Shown piece by piece: positions 12,401-24,330 of a DNA stretch of 64,000 bases. The stretch's first letter is position 1; each line of letters opens with the position of its first letter. Where the stretch lies: positions 8,505,412 to 8,569,411 of the forward strand of contig CM029119.1 in the NCBI GenBank assembly GCA_016859345.1, in the 5' to 3' direction. This DNA is from Istiophorus platypterus (taxonomy: Eukaryota; Chordata; Actinopteri; Istiophoriformes; Istiophoridae). The position numbers were made by a program, and so were the translations under genes. Below the pieces are notes generated by a model. That model was not told the DNA's origin, ran no database searches, and saw only the letters and a list, made by a program, of their open reading frames with translations.

Positions 12401-15400
12401 GTTATTGTATTTGATACAAAATGAAAGCAAAGGTGACAGAATTTATTTCTGATTGCACTACACTGTGTTGGTCACAAGATGGCAGTTGAAGATGACGTTT
12501 TCATTGTATTAGCTAAGACACAGAGGCTGCTCCAGGGCCTAAATTACAGAGGGCTGTCTAGAAACTAACAGACCTGATGGTGCAGACACAGAGTCTTGAT
12601 TGTGAAAGTGCAATTGATTGGAAAATAAAAACACAAAAACCTTTCAAATTGATAACATTATATATACAGCAAGACTAGCTCCAATACATGGTTCAATCTA
12701 CATTAGGGGCTTAACTTTAAGCTATAAGAAAATAGCTTTTACATTGTTTAGAGGGAAAAAAATAACATTTGGAAATGATAATCCTATTAGCTTTGGTCTT
12801 GATGTTACAATTTTACAGCTTAATTTAAAATCCTAATTTCTAAAACAATAGTTCACAAAAAAAACAATTAGGCCTTTTTAAGTAGAATTCAGTGGCAGTA
12901 TAATTCTTATCACAGAAAATAACTTTTTTTCCCCCCTTCTTGTCGACTTCAACTGAGTGACATTCTTGAACGCACCCCAACTGAAACACTAGAATACATC
13001 GTATCTGCATTGGTGCACATACTGCAGGCTCACATCTGCATATGAGCATGGACACATGCCAGCACACAAACAAACAGACACACACATACATGGCCTCGCG
13101 CTCGTACACACAAAACACACTAGTGTACAAACCAAAAGTGAGTTCTCACAGACAGGAAGTGATGTCAGTTCTTGTCTCCAAGGAGATGGAGGCAGTTGCT
13201 AAGATACTGTGACACTAGGATTTTTCTCTCTATTTTTTCTCCCTGGCTGTCTCGCTAACATGTGCATGCACACATGCACACAGGGATGTCACCATGATAA
13301 CTCGAAACTCTCATGTATCATACATATTCTCTTGCACAGATGCAATGAGCACCAATCCAACTTTCTTCAGTTACATTCCTAAAATAACCACCAAAAATTC
13401 CACCACTACGTTTACGATCGCAATTGGACACTTGGAGCCATTGAACTGACCGCTAATGCTCTTCACCCAGATCTAACATCAGTGCTGCTGCTACAAAAAA
13501 AGATTCACATTCTTAATCTTTGCTTTGAACTGTGTGCAATTACCCACTTCGAGAGTGGTCAGGCCTGTAGCCAGTATCCAAAAATGATGGGAGTGATGGA
13601 GGTGATGGATATCAGCACCCTTCCAAAGCATCTCCAGAGTGTGAGCTGCTCCTCTCTGCTGCTATCAGCATGCCACATATGTCTTGGCACTAGCATGTCG
13701 CTGCCAAATTCCTCATTGCCCTCCCCTTCTCCTCCCCTGTGGCTCTTAACACAGCATTAAGAGTTTATGGGGTTGGGTTGTATTGGAAATGCCATGCAAT
13801 TGTCCTCTGGATAGTGGGATTAGCTCTCTCCACTGTATTTCTACTCCAAGAGCCTTCCTGTACTGATGACACAAGCAATACAGCGATGAGTGTTTGTTCA
13901 TTTACTGGGCACAAATGCATGTCCCTCACCCTCCCTCCACTCCATCGCTCCCCCACACACACACACACACATGCTCAAGGGTGCCTGCACAGACACAGAC
14001 ACAGACACACACACACACACACGTACCATACATGCATAAGGGGAATATCAGATTCAATGTGCAATGACACAGTGAGGACATAGAATGGAGAGGGGGAAGG
14101 AAGAAGAGCAGAGGCACAGGGTGGGTTTGGCATGGGTGGCATGGAATCACTTTAAATGGCACGAGGGTTGGAAGGCAAAAAGATGTACAGAGAGAGGAGA
14201 CAAGAGTGGCAGCAAAAGCACTGAAAGGCAGCCCGGGTCGAGCAAGAGGCTGGATATGGGCTAAGATTTCAGCATGAGTGAGAGGGAATGAGGGAAGAGA
14301 GAGAAAGAGGGAAAGGAGGAATATCCTCTGCACCACTGTGTGACTGGAAATTTAATAGAGGGAGAGAGATAGAGGGAGAAAGAGAGAGAAGGAGAGAGAG
14401 GTAGATGGGTGTGTGCGAGAGAGAGAGAGAGAGAGAGAGAGGCAGAGGAGGGGGAGGGGAGAGGAAGAGAGAGGCAAAAGGCACAGAGACCTCATTGCTG
14501 TGCGGCTTTCAGCAAAAGCTAGTGGTCGTGAACAATGCTCACTACGGCACCGACAGAGAGGGAGGGGAGGGGCAGAGGAGAGGGTGAGGAAGGAGAGAGA
14601 TGGAGAGGAGGAGAGTATATATCTTCGGGGTCTTTCTGAAGCATAACTGGCCTTCTCTGTCCTTTGACCTTTAGTGTGAGCTGAGACAGAGCAAAGATGT
14701 ACACAGACTTATTTTTACCCACAAAATAGTCTTTGTAGTGGATATGCAGCTACAGGGGGTGATTCTCTTCTTCTGCACAAACTTTAAACCAAAATAAATG
14801 CTACCCGCTTTCTGAGGGGGATGATGATGTAGAGGAGCAGAAGCTCTTGGAACATGTGGACACACACAGCAAAGATCGATATAGACAGGCCAATGCAGAG
14901 ATAAAGATTGGCATCTCTTTACCGATGGAGGCTTTCTTTATTGGCTAATAACTCGCTGACATTCCTTTCCATTCTTTAATTAAAAACATGCAGCATCCTC
15001 CTAAACTATGGATACTTGCTCTCAGAATTCAAAGGTCTGGGTTTCACAATGTGCAAACCTCACAGGGTTGCAGAGTGTTTGCTGTTTGGATGCTGACTGC
15101 AAGTTAAAGTGGCGGCTTCCTTATGTGAAGCTTTGCATTTGCCAATTGGAACTGCTTTGTTAAAAAAATAACTAAACACTCATGAGCAGAGTCTGCAGAC
15201 AAACAGACCTCATTAGTAGTAGATCTTAGCAGGCTGTTACCAAAATGCATCTACAAGCACTAAGCATTCATTATGAATTTGGACATTAGAAGGTTTACAA
15301 AACTCTTCAAGCCCCAATGGACCAAAAATCCTTCTTACCGCAGATGTTTGGTGGCTTTGGTTGAACAGGTGCCCATTACATGGTGATAAACAGTGAACAC

Positions 15401-15700
15401 TGACCAAAAAAAACTTCAAACCTCACTTTACCAGGAGTAATACACTGACTCAGTTTATTCTGCGGATCGTGGAGTGCTGCTGAGTCATATGAATAAATAT
15501 GTGACTACATACTCATTACATGTCAGGAACTTATGCTGCACCACTAATATGGAAAAACCCAACAGACTGAAAAGCACAGATAATATCTATCTATCTATAT
15601 ATCTATCTATCTATCTATATATAGATATAGATATATAAATATATATATATAAATATAACAGTATGTTTTGGATGTAGAGTTGAATCCATCCAGGTACATC
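6401..15700. other. Intergenic region between hs3st2-like gene and lrrc4b
   Basis: About 9.3 kb separate the two divergently transcribed genes. I recognise no coding exon, tRNA or rRNA here. It holds microsatellites: (CA/CG)n at 8257-8312, (CA)n at 13952-14023, and (GA)n at about 14340-14470 inside a purine-rich block from about 14080 to 14610. Open frames over the repeats are repeat-derived. Distal enhancers are possible but cannot be called without alignment. Confidence 0.5.
15584..15655. repeat. (TATC)n and (TA)n microsatellite
   Basis: A run of CTAT units passes into ATAG and AT units, making an imperfect inverted arrangement just upstream of the lrrc4b promoter region. Confidence 0.9.
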
Positions 15701-15982
15701 CGTGAGTCCTTGGTCCTCCATCTATTCTTCTGATGCTGCCTTAGTGGGATTCAGACGGAAACATACGGAATGTGCGTAAAGAGCCGCTTATGCTGGACGC
15801 AAAACGCTCTGCCCAGCGGGCGCCGTCGCTTTTTGCTGCCTGCGTTCCTCTCCAATGATGATAAGGCGCATGGATGCACTCGTCCCAGACCTCGTTCCTA
15901 AATGTGATAATACTAACATCATTTTCTCCAACGACCCTTAATCTGATCTGTTCCCCCCCCTGTGTGTGTGTGTGTGTGTGTT

Positions 15983-16019
<37 letters not shown>

Positions 16020-16268
16020 TTGCGCGCGCGCGTGTGTGGATTCTGTTCATCTTTAACCTGCCATCACTGTAGCCCCCCGCGTTGCGTTGGCGCTGCGGAT
16101 CTAGCCTGCAAGAACAAGAGCCAGCTCACAGCCGTGGAAACAAGCGAATCAATTTAGGGAAGAGAAAAGAAGAGACGGATAGCGAGGCTGGAAAAACTGA
16201 CGATCGAGGAGAAAGGGACGAAACGAGAGAAAACGTCGACCTAACGCCGCAGCCGCCGGAAAATTAAG
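15700..16268 (+). promoter_or_regulatory. Candidate lrrc4b promoter and non-coding exon 1
   Basis: This patch is CpG-richer than the surrounding AT-rich DNA and ends in a good donor, AATTAAG|GTACGTG (exon end at 16268). A (GT)n tract at 15961-16037 lies within it. The purine-rich segment from about 16075 to 16268 is the likely spliced 5' UTR exon. The open frame 16082-16267 has no recognisable domain. The transcription start is not determined, and the link to the coding exons rests on orientation and splice sites. Confidence 0.45.
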
Positions 16269-19200
16269 GTACGTGTATATTGGATGTACAGGTAGAAAGG
16301 GCTGAAATGGCCGGCGTAATTATTGCATTTGTTGCCTAATATGCATGGATACTAAAATCAGTCACGAGATGATAAAGACTGGACAGTGATATGTGCAAAA
16401 TGTTGCAGAGATACATAATTTCAATAAATAATTAACATCATCTAAAGATACAGTCTCGTCAGTGGAATAAAGCGGTGGCACTCGTTGCAAATGTTTGAAA
16501 AATAAGACAGTTCCTTACGTAAGCCTGTGTGTTTTCACATGCACACACGTATTATTTCCCCCCCAAAAATACTGACCCTTTAGATTATTTCTGGGTGCAG
16601 TCGTGTTGTCATTACCCAGAAGAGAGAATGGATGCAAGCCATTTTGTAATGCAGCATGTGCAGAATTAGGCCTATTCAGAATTTCAATTGCGTTCCCGAG
16701 AAGGTGCGCCGTAGTGAGCGCAGCTGCATAGATGAATAAGGCCATTCTGTTGAATTGTAGAGATATTATGCTAGAGGCTATATGATGAGGAGAGATTGCA
16801 GATTAGAGGTTACGACTGCAGGAGAAAAAGGAAAGGTTATGTCTTTTTTTCTTTATTTCTTTATTTCTTTTTCATGTGTTGATATCAGAGAAATGAAAAA
16901 AAGAATCTATAGTTTTCATCAGCTGAAAGTGAAAAAAATATTTGGCATCAACCTGCAATATTTTTTTTTTCTCTCTGTCTAAAAGCAATGGTTGTCACTC
17001 TACTGGTGAAATGCGTCCCATCCTACCCTGATTCCCACGTCCTGAATCCATCTAGTGTTGTCATAGTTACAGTAGATGATGTTGGCCCTGCTGCACCTGT
17101 GTCGCTTTGTGTTCATCTAGACCATCTGTAAATACATGAGGTCTAATTGTGGCCTTTTGTAGGCACACAGGAAACATCCAACACTCGATGTTTAATGAAA
17201 ACAACAAGACGGGGTTTTTTGCCCCTTCATAAACCTTAATGACTCTGTTGTGGAGAGCAAAGGCATTGATACAATCGGGCGCTTACGATGATTTGATTGG
17301 TTTGTAGCAATTGGTCAGCAGCTTGCAGCTAATTTGTCTTTTCACGAGTGAGCGCTCTCTCAGGCTTGATCGAATAATCAATATCTACATGGTTTCAATC
17401 TGCTCTTGACATGAAAAAACGCCAAAGATCAAGACAGAGAAATACCTTCTGAGTTAAACTGGTTAGAAAAAAATACAATTCGGCCAACCGGGCCATAAGC
17501 CCATAGAAGACCGTGTAATATTCTAAATACAAAGGCCATCATCTGTGTATGCTGTTGTTCTTGTGCTTTCATGTGGCGGAGAACTTGATGATGGGAGGTC
17601 AAGGCAACAGGCGTCCTACTTGCAGACTCAAGGTCTCTCCCCATAATACAATTTTACCTTGAATGGTGTTTTACATAGATTGTTTAACTTTCTCATTCCA
17701 GTGACTTTTTGATACTTAATGCAAAGAAAATGCTCAACTCCTTCCATTTTAATCAAAAAAAACTGCATCCAACAGCATACTTGTGACTGCTGCCAAAGTC
17801 TTCTCTCCTGTAGAGGTGGTGTGTTTGGAACACATAAAAGCTAAAAACCGAAAGGAACTGTGCGTTATCGCTCAATTTTTTTTTTAGACCAGCATTAGAA
17901 TGTATTTGCACTGAATATGACTTCACGTCTCTTACATTTATGTCAGTGCAAAGGAAACTTCACCGTTGCCTCTGTATTCTTATAGACTAAGCACCACCTT
18001 ACCAGTATTTTCAATGAAGTAGCAGTGTATGAAACACTGCATCAAATACAAATTCTGGCTTGAGACCACTGGTATGATTAATTCTTTGACCAGCTGAATA
18101 TTAATGATATTGTGTTTTGATGCTTACATGAATCATTTTCTGATGAGCTTATCATTCTAACTATGAAACCACCATTCTGGATCAGATACAATTCTGAAAT
18201 CCGGTACAGAAACTGAAGAGTTTTGTTTTTCCAACTCAGTCAAGTTATTGAAATGCATAATTACCTTCTGGATGAGGATGAGAGGGAGACTCCTCAAGGA
18301 AGGACAGCAGTGTAAAGAACACCAATAATGAGGAGTGCTGCAAAGGGGCTGCATACTCTAACATGTGGGTTTAGGATTTGTATTCATAAATCTACATTTA
18401 TTCTCTAAGCAGAGATGAATACGGGTGTTGTTATTTCTCTGTGGCAGTTACACTAAGGACGGTTGTGGATATGGAAGTGTGTATGTGTGTGCATGTGTCA
18501 GAGAGAGTCTGTGGGATGTGCTGAGAATCTGAAAAAGTCTATTTTTAGCATACACTCCCTTATGAGCTTTCTTAATAGATGCTTTAAGAGTTCTCAGAGC
18601 TATGTTTTTAATAAAGACTGATGTTGACCCAATCCTCAGACCTTGTAGATATTAAGATTCATGGCAAATGGGTTCCCTCTGTTTTGATGCTGAAGGCCAG
18701 GGTTCAACTGTACGCCTTGGTAGGTGTCCCTGCACTCATGTATTTATATAAGTTAATATGTAAATATATATATATTCAACATTCATTTTTTTTCCTCTGG
18801 GTAAAGGTATCTACTGAGTAAAAGACCACTGATTGTATATGATAGTAATAATGGAATACATCTCCAATTTTGGGTCAAATATACGTTGATTTAGACAAAA
18901 AACATGTCGCTGATCAGTTTTGAACAGTAAATATTCATCAAGCCCGGCTCAACACACTAATGTTGAATAGGGCACTGGACAGTAAAAACACAAGATGGTG
19001 AGTGAGCAGGTTACCATAGCAACCGTGTTTCTAGGTGGAGATGCTAAGGACTGCCATGAAAGCTTTTAAGAAATAACTTGCTTATTAGATAGTAAAATAT
19101 TATGATAATGTATCCGAGAGGTATTTTGTATAGAATATCAACAATGGCACCACAGTCGTCATATAATGTGACAGGTAACAATGATTCTCTTGTTTGTTTT

Positions 19201-20174
19201 CAACAGACAACACAGACTTGTGACTGCTAGAGTCATAGTGTCGAGCTTGTGAAAACAATGGACACTTTTTCTTTGGTCTTATCATTATAAGGGAACAAGC
19301 CAGAGAATTTCTAAATTTAGTGAGTCTGCTGATGCTTGCAGCCATTTCTGTTTCAAGAAGAATGTGACACTCAGTTAACCGAAGACACACACTGTATATG
19401 CATTTATTTATTACAAAAGAGCCATAAAAGTATTTTTGCAACAGAATCTTCACTTTTTCCACAATGTACCTGTCATTTTCATGTTTGGTTCATCACTTTG
19501 AGAGGCTGGGGATCTTGTCTGATTTTGTGTTACTTACTGTACACAGCATGTACATTGCAGTGCAATTTCAGGATTCAATATTCATTCCTTCATATCTTAA
19601 TTGCTAAATTACTGCATGCAGGTATCATTTGTTAACTCATTTGTAATGCTGTGCAACTGCCTTATGATGGATTGCGTGACTCTCTGCATTAACCTTAGGT
19701 CTAGATAAATCCCACTGGCAGTTGCAATTGCATCCGGCAACTTTTCTTTCTTTTAAATGTGAGATTCTACTTTGGTCAGAATGTGTCTGACTACACACAT
19801 ACCAGTATCATTAAGTGGATGATGAGACTGTCATCCTAATGAGTATAATGCAGCACTTTTGACCCAGCTTGAGGTTTTAGAATTTTCTAGCCATTTCAGA
19901 CCATGACCCAGATGTTAAGTTGAACCTATGAAGAAAATGGCAGCTGACTCACCAGTTAGACTACAGGCCACAATTTGTGAGCCACCTCTTTAGAAAAGAG
20001 AGCCTGACCCAGCTTGTCATGCGCTCTGATGACAGGATATTGTAATATTGTGAGATATAAATTCAGTCCTTGGAGTACTTGCATGTATGTGGTAGGCTAA
20101 TATCTTAAAGCAACTGCACTGTGCACTTGGTTGACCTCCTTCCTCTCTCTGCTTTTTTTCTCTTCCCCCCACAG
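16269..20174 (+). other. Putative 5' UTR intron of lrrc4b
   Basis: A 3.9-kb interval runs between the donor at 16269 and a strong pyrimidine-rich acceptor, CTTCCCCCCACAG, ending at 20174. It contains a full-consensus RFX X-box at 19010-19023. No coding exon was seen inside it. Confidence 0.4.
19010..19023. promoter_or_regulatory. RFX X-box (GTTACCATAGCAAC)
   Basis: The 14-bp sequence has the two half-sites GTTACC and AGCAAC separated by AT. It matches the X-box consensus GTNRCC-N(0-3)-RGYAAC at every position. It lies in the putative first intron of lrrc4b. Occupancy by an RFX factor is inferred, not shown. Confidence 0.5.
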
Positions 20175-20544
20175 AGAGAAGCAACAGCCTCCACAGAGAC
20201 AACACTTTCAAGAGCAAATCCTCCCCCAAATTTGATTTATACGCTAATGATTGTCATGGGAACAAAAAAAAATTCAGGGTTTCCTAAAATGGCATGTTGA
20301 AAAGAACAAGGTGTTTGATGCCAAAGAAGCATGAGCCAAGTAAAATAAGAATCTATTAATGATAAATAGAGTCTTTAATATAACATTAAACATTTCCCTC
20401 TCAATTTTTAAAGTGACTGCTTGAAGGAGTACGAAAAACAGCATAAGAGCATCAAATATGAACATCAAGATAAGCACTTAAACTCTTGTTTGGAGGTGAC
20501 TTATCAATATCATAGCAATAGGGGTGGGTCATGACCCAGTTGCC
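20175..20544 (+). other. lrrc4b 5' UTR within the first coding exon
   Basis: The acceptor TTCCCCCCACAG ends at 20174, after about 35 pyrimidine-rich bases, and gives a 370-nt leader before ATG 20545. The start region also contains an X-box-like palindrome (20551-20564). The leader extent is inferred from the acceptor only. Confidence 0.45.
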
Positions 20545-22889
20545 ATGCGTGTTGTCATGGTGACCAGCCCCTGTACCCCTTCCCCCCTCCTCTGGTTGGT
20601 CCAGCTTTTGTTGTGGTTTCACAACCATGGACCTCAGCTCACAGAGGCAGCACCCCCCTGCCCCACCCCCTGTACCTGCTCCAATCAGGCGAGCCGTGTC
20701 ATCTGTACAAGGAAGAGTTTAGATGAAGTCCCAGAGAGTATTTCAGAGAACACAAGATACCTCAATCTACAAGAGAACACAATTCAGGTGAATATGGCTT
20801 CACTACCCACAGACCTTATATTCAGACTGAATAGATGTTGACTGCAGTAATTCTGATGTTGCTACAATGTCCCTCCATGTTTTTGTTTCTACACTAGGTG
20901 ATCAAGTCTGACACGTTTAAGCACCTGCGGCATTTGGAAATCCTCCAGCTCTCCAAGAACCACATCCGACAGATTGAGGTGGGAGCTTTCAATGGCCTTC
21001 CCAACCTCAACACGCTGGAGCTTTTTGACAACCGTCTCACAGTGGTACCTTCACAAGCCTTTGAGTACCTCAGCAAGCTAAGGGAGCTATGGCTACGAAA
21101 CAACCCCATCGAGACGTTGCCCGCATTTGCCTTTCACCGCGTTCCCTCTTTACGCCGCCTCGATCTAGGGGAACTCAGGAAGCTGGATTTCATCTCAGAG
21201 GCTGCCTTTGAAGGTTTGGTAAACTTGCGCTTCTTGAATCTTGGCATGTGTGGTTTGAAGGACATCCCTAACCTAACCCCACTGGTACGACTGGAGGAGT
21301 TGGAGCTGTCAGGGAACCAGCTGGGTATAGTCCGGCCTGGATCCTTCCAGGGCCTGGTGTCACTTCGCAAGCTGTGGCTAATGCACTCCAGAGTGTCAGT
21401 CATTGAACGCAATGCTTTTGATGACCTCAAAAACCTGGAGGAGCTCAACCTCTCCCACAATTCCCTGCATTCTCTGCCCCATGACCTCTTCACTCCTTTG
21501 CACCAGTTGGAGAGGGTACATCTCAACCACAACCCTTGGGTGTGCAACTGTGATGTTCTTTGGCTCAGCTGGTGGCTGAAGGAAACAGTTCCCAGCAACA
21601 CCACATGTTGTGCTCGTTGCCATGCACCTCCAGGTCTAAAGGGCAAGTACATAGGGGAACTAGATCAGAGCCACTTTACCTGCTATGCCCCAGTGATTGT
21701 TGAGCCACCCACTGACCTCAATGTTACCGAGGGCATGGCTGCTGAGCTGAAATGTCGCACTGGAACCTCGATGACCTCCGTGAATTGGTTCACTCCCAAT
21801 GGCACTCTGATGACCCATGGATCTTACCGCGTTAGGATCTCGGTGCTTCATGACGGAACACTGAACTTCACAAATGTGACCGTGCAAGATACAGGGCAGT
21901 ATACTTGCATGGTAACCAACTCTGCTGGAAACACCACTGCAACCGCCGTGCTCAATGTGTCTGCGTCAGACCCCAGCAACAGCTACAGTTATTTCACCAC
22001 TGTCACTGTGGAAACAGTAGAGACAGTAAGAGGAGAGGAGGAGGCAAGACAGTATGTTAATGAGACAATCATAGATTACCCTAATCCTACTGTTCAAAGA
22101 GGAGTGTTAGAGGGCAGACCTGGCATCACTATATCACCTTCTCTCTCCTCTCTTTCCTCACTGTCCCCGCCAGCCAACAAAGCTACTGAAAATGCGGTGA
22201 CTGTTTCCATAATGGATGTAACTAACATTCCAGGCCTGGATGATGTAATGAAAACAACTAAGATCATCATTGGTTGCTTCGTGGCCATTACATTTATGGC
22301 TGCCGTAATGTTGGTGGTCTTCTATAAACTCCGGAAGCAGCACCAGCTACACAAGCACCACGGCCCAGCCAGAGCCATTGAAATTGTCAATGTAGAAGAT
22401 GAAATTGGAGCCGGTGCTGGAAGCGGCATCTCGGGTGGTTCAACAATGAATTCTGGCACAGGTGGAGAAGGCACGCTAAGGATACATCATCCAGAAATAG
22501 TCAACCTTCCCAACATTGGTCGTACAGATACTCTCAACCACTACTACAAGACCCATCATTTCAACAACAATGTAATGGGTCTTAGTATTGGCACCGAAGG
22601 GATCGGACCAGGAGGGATCCTAAGTAACAAGAACCAGCAAGGCCAGGAAATCCCCATCTCCTGTACCTCAGTCCCAATCTCCACAACTAATTTGCTTACC
22701 ACATCAGGCAACGGCACCAACACCAACCCCAATTCTATGTCCCCACCGCTGCCAATGTCTCTCCCTATGCCTACTATGGGCTTACATGGATCGATCAAGG
22801 GTTTCATGGGCCAAAACCAGAATCCCCAAATGGAGCCTCTTCTCTTCAAGGGGAACTCGAAGGAAAATGTTCAAGAGACTCAAATCTAA
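20545..22889 (+). CDS. lrrc4b: Leucine-rich repeat-containing protein 4B (netrin-G ligand 3), 2 coding exons
   Basis: Postsynaptic type I membrane adhesion protein; the NGL family organises excitatory synapses, and NGL-3 binds LAR-type receptor phosphatases. Coding exons are 20545-20787 and 20898-22889. CAG|GTGAAT joins ACTAG|GTGATC in frame (Q-V-I), giving about 744 residues; human LRRC4B has 713. Order: signal peptide, LRRNT cysteines (PCPTPCTCSNQASRVIC), about nine LRRs, LRRCT (NPWVCNCDVLWLSWWLKET), one Ig domain (from about 345, ending near DTGQYTCMVTNSAGN), a Ser/Thr-rich stalk, a membrane helix (about 536-557) and a cytosolic tail ending in the PDZ ligand ETQI. ATG 20545 and ATG 20557 are both plausible starts; an in-frame stop at 20497 excludes anything earlier. 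The extracellular part and PLLFKxxSKENVQETQI tail match recalled LRRC4B closely, and acp4 and mybpc2 nearby agree with human 19q13.33. Confidence 0.95.
20788..20897 (+). other. lrrc4b coding intron
   Basis: A short 110-bp intron in phase 0 splits the first LRR region between Gln and Val-Ile. The donor is CAG|GTGAAT and the acceptor TCTACACTAG. Both flanking protein segments match the LRRC4 family continuously. Confidence 0.93.
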
Positions 22890-24330
22890 AAACAAAAGTG
22901 AGAGTATAGAGAGAGAGTGAGCAGGAGTCGGAGACAGAGAGGGGATTGATGTTGGGTTTATGCGTGGAATGATTAGACACTAGAGTGCATTGACATTACA
23001 CCAGGAGAGAGGATAGACTGACACGGCAATACACAAACACATAGACTTATCCGTGACAGTGTACTGAGCCAAGGATTACCACAATGGGCCACTTGTGTTT
23101 GTAGTAACGATCATGGCCATGGAGATCAAGGAATGGACATTGCTACAATGTAAATCTGTGCCAAAGCAAATGTTTTTTGCAGTTTCTACAAGCTGTGTTC
23201 TCATAGGGAAAACTAGCCTTTCAGAGTAATCAGTCCCCAAATTGTTGTTGGCCTGCAGAGATGAAAGACATGCACAGCACTTACCACACTGAAGATCGGA
23301 GATATTACAGAACAAAATCCAAGAAACATTTTTCTTCCACACATAACACAAGCCACACTCTCTCTCAAGTGACTCAATAGACTCCCTCAAGGTGAAAATT
23401 ATGTAGGCATAAATAGATGGACAAAAGGTACAGTGCAGTACAAACTACTGTGAAAAATCCACAAATTATATAAATATATTTTCATTTAAATATGTATCAT
23501 TGCAGACTCCGATGCAGAGATATTTTGGGGTGGATGTATAAGCTGGTATAGTTTGTTTCTTTGTGAATAATCAGGGGTGGTGGTAGTGGAGGTTGGTTAT
23601 GATACATGTTTTAAGTTTGGCTACTTCTCAGAAACATAAGGGCTCAATTGCAACACTCATTGTGAATCTTTGAATTGGCTTTGTGACATAAAGTCCATTT
23701 AGGTTGTAGAACAGTAAATGCAGATCTCTGTTTGACAAACTTTTGTCTGTTGCTTCAGTAATAATCATTTTTTGTGTTCTGAGAGTGTATTATGTATTTT
23801 TTAAAAGCCAGCTACTTGGTATTTGAATTGACAATTTGATACTTAAATGCCAGCATCAAATAATGGTAAAACTATGTTCCACAAACATGAAAAGGTGATT
23901 CAATGCAAAGATCTGTATGGGTAAAATAAAGTGTTGACGATGTGTCGTTTAAATCAGATCAGTAGCCAGATATTTGCTTTTAGACAGGAATTTGATATGA
24001 CCTCCTTGCTCATGGTTACCATAATCATGCCATAAAATGCTGTCCTAAGGATGATTAGACATCTATCTGCAGCAGCATTCAAGAAGGGATTAAACATCCA
24101 TCTTAAGATGATTGGAATGAATGGAAATGTACAGTATATTAATAATAATAATGTCTGGTTGTATGACAATTGTAAGATCCACATTTTTACAGTGTAACTT
24201 TCCTATGTTAAATGCCATTTACGCTTCTTGCGTTTCAACTATGTATTTCTTTATTTTTGTTAGTTTGATATAATGTGTACAGTTGTCTAGCCATGTATCA
24301 TTACGTGTGAAATAAATCAATCATATATTG
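22890..24330 (+). other. lrrc4b 3' UTR
   Basis: Non-coding sequence after the TAA. Candidate polyadenylation signals are AATAAA at 23925-23930 and 24311-24316. The end used is not determined. Confidence 0.5.

Noticed and set aside
13926..14646. Several overlapping frames rich in Leu/Ser or Arg/Glu
   Set aside because: They are translations of (CA)n and (GA)n microsatellites.
20524..20544. Start of lrrc4b at 20524
   Set aside because: The codon at 20524 is GTG, not ATG. ATG codons at 20545 and 20557 have good context and give a normal signal peptide.
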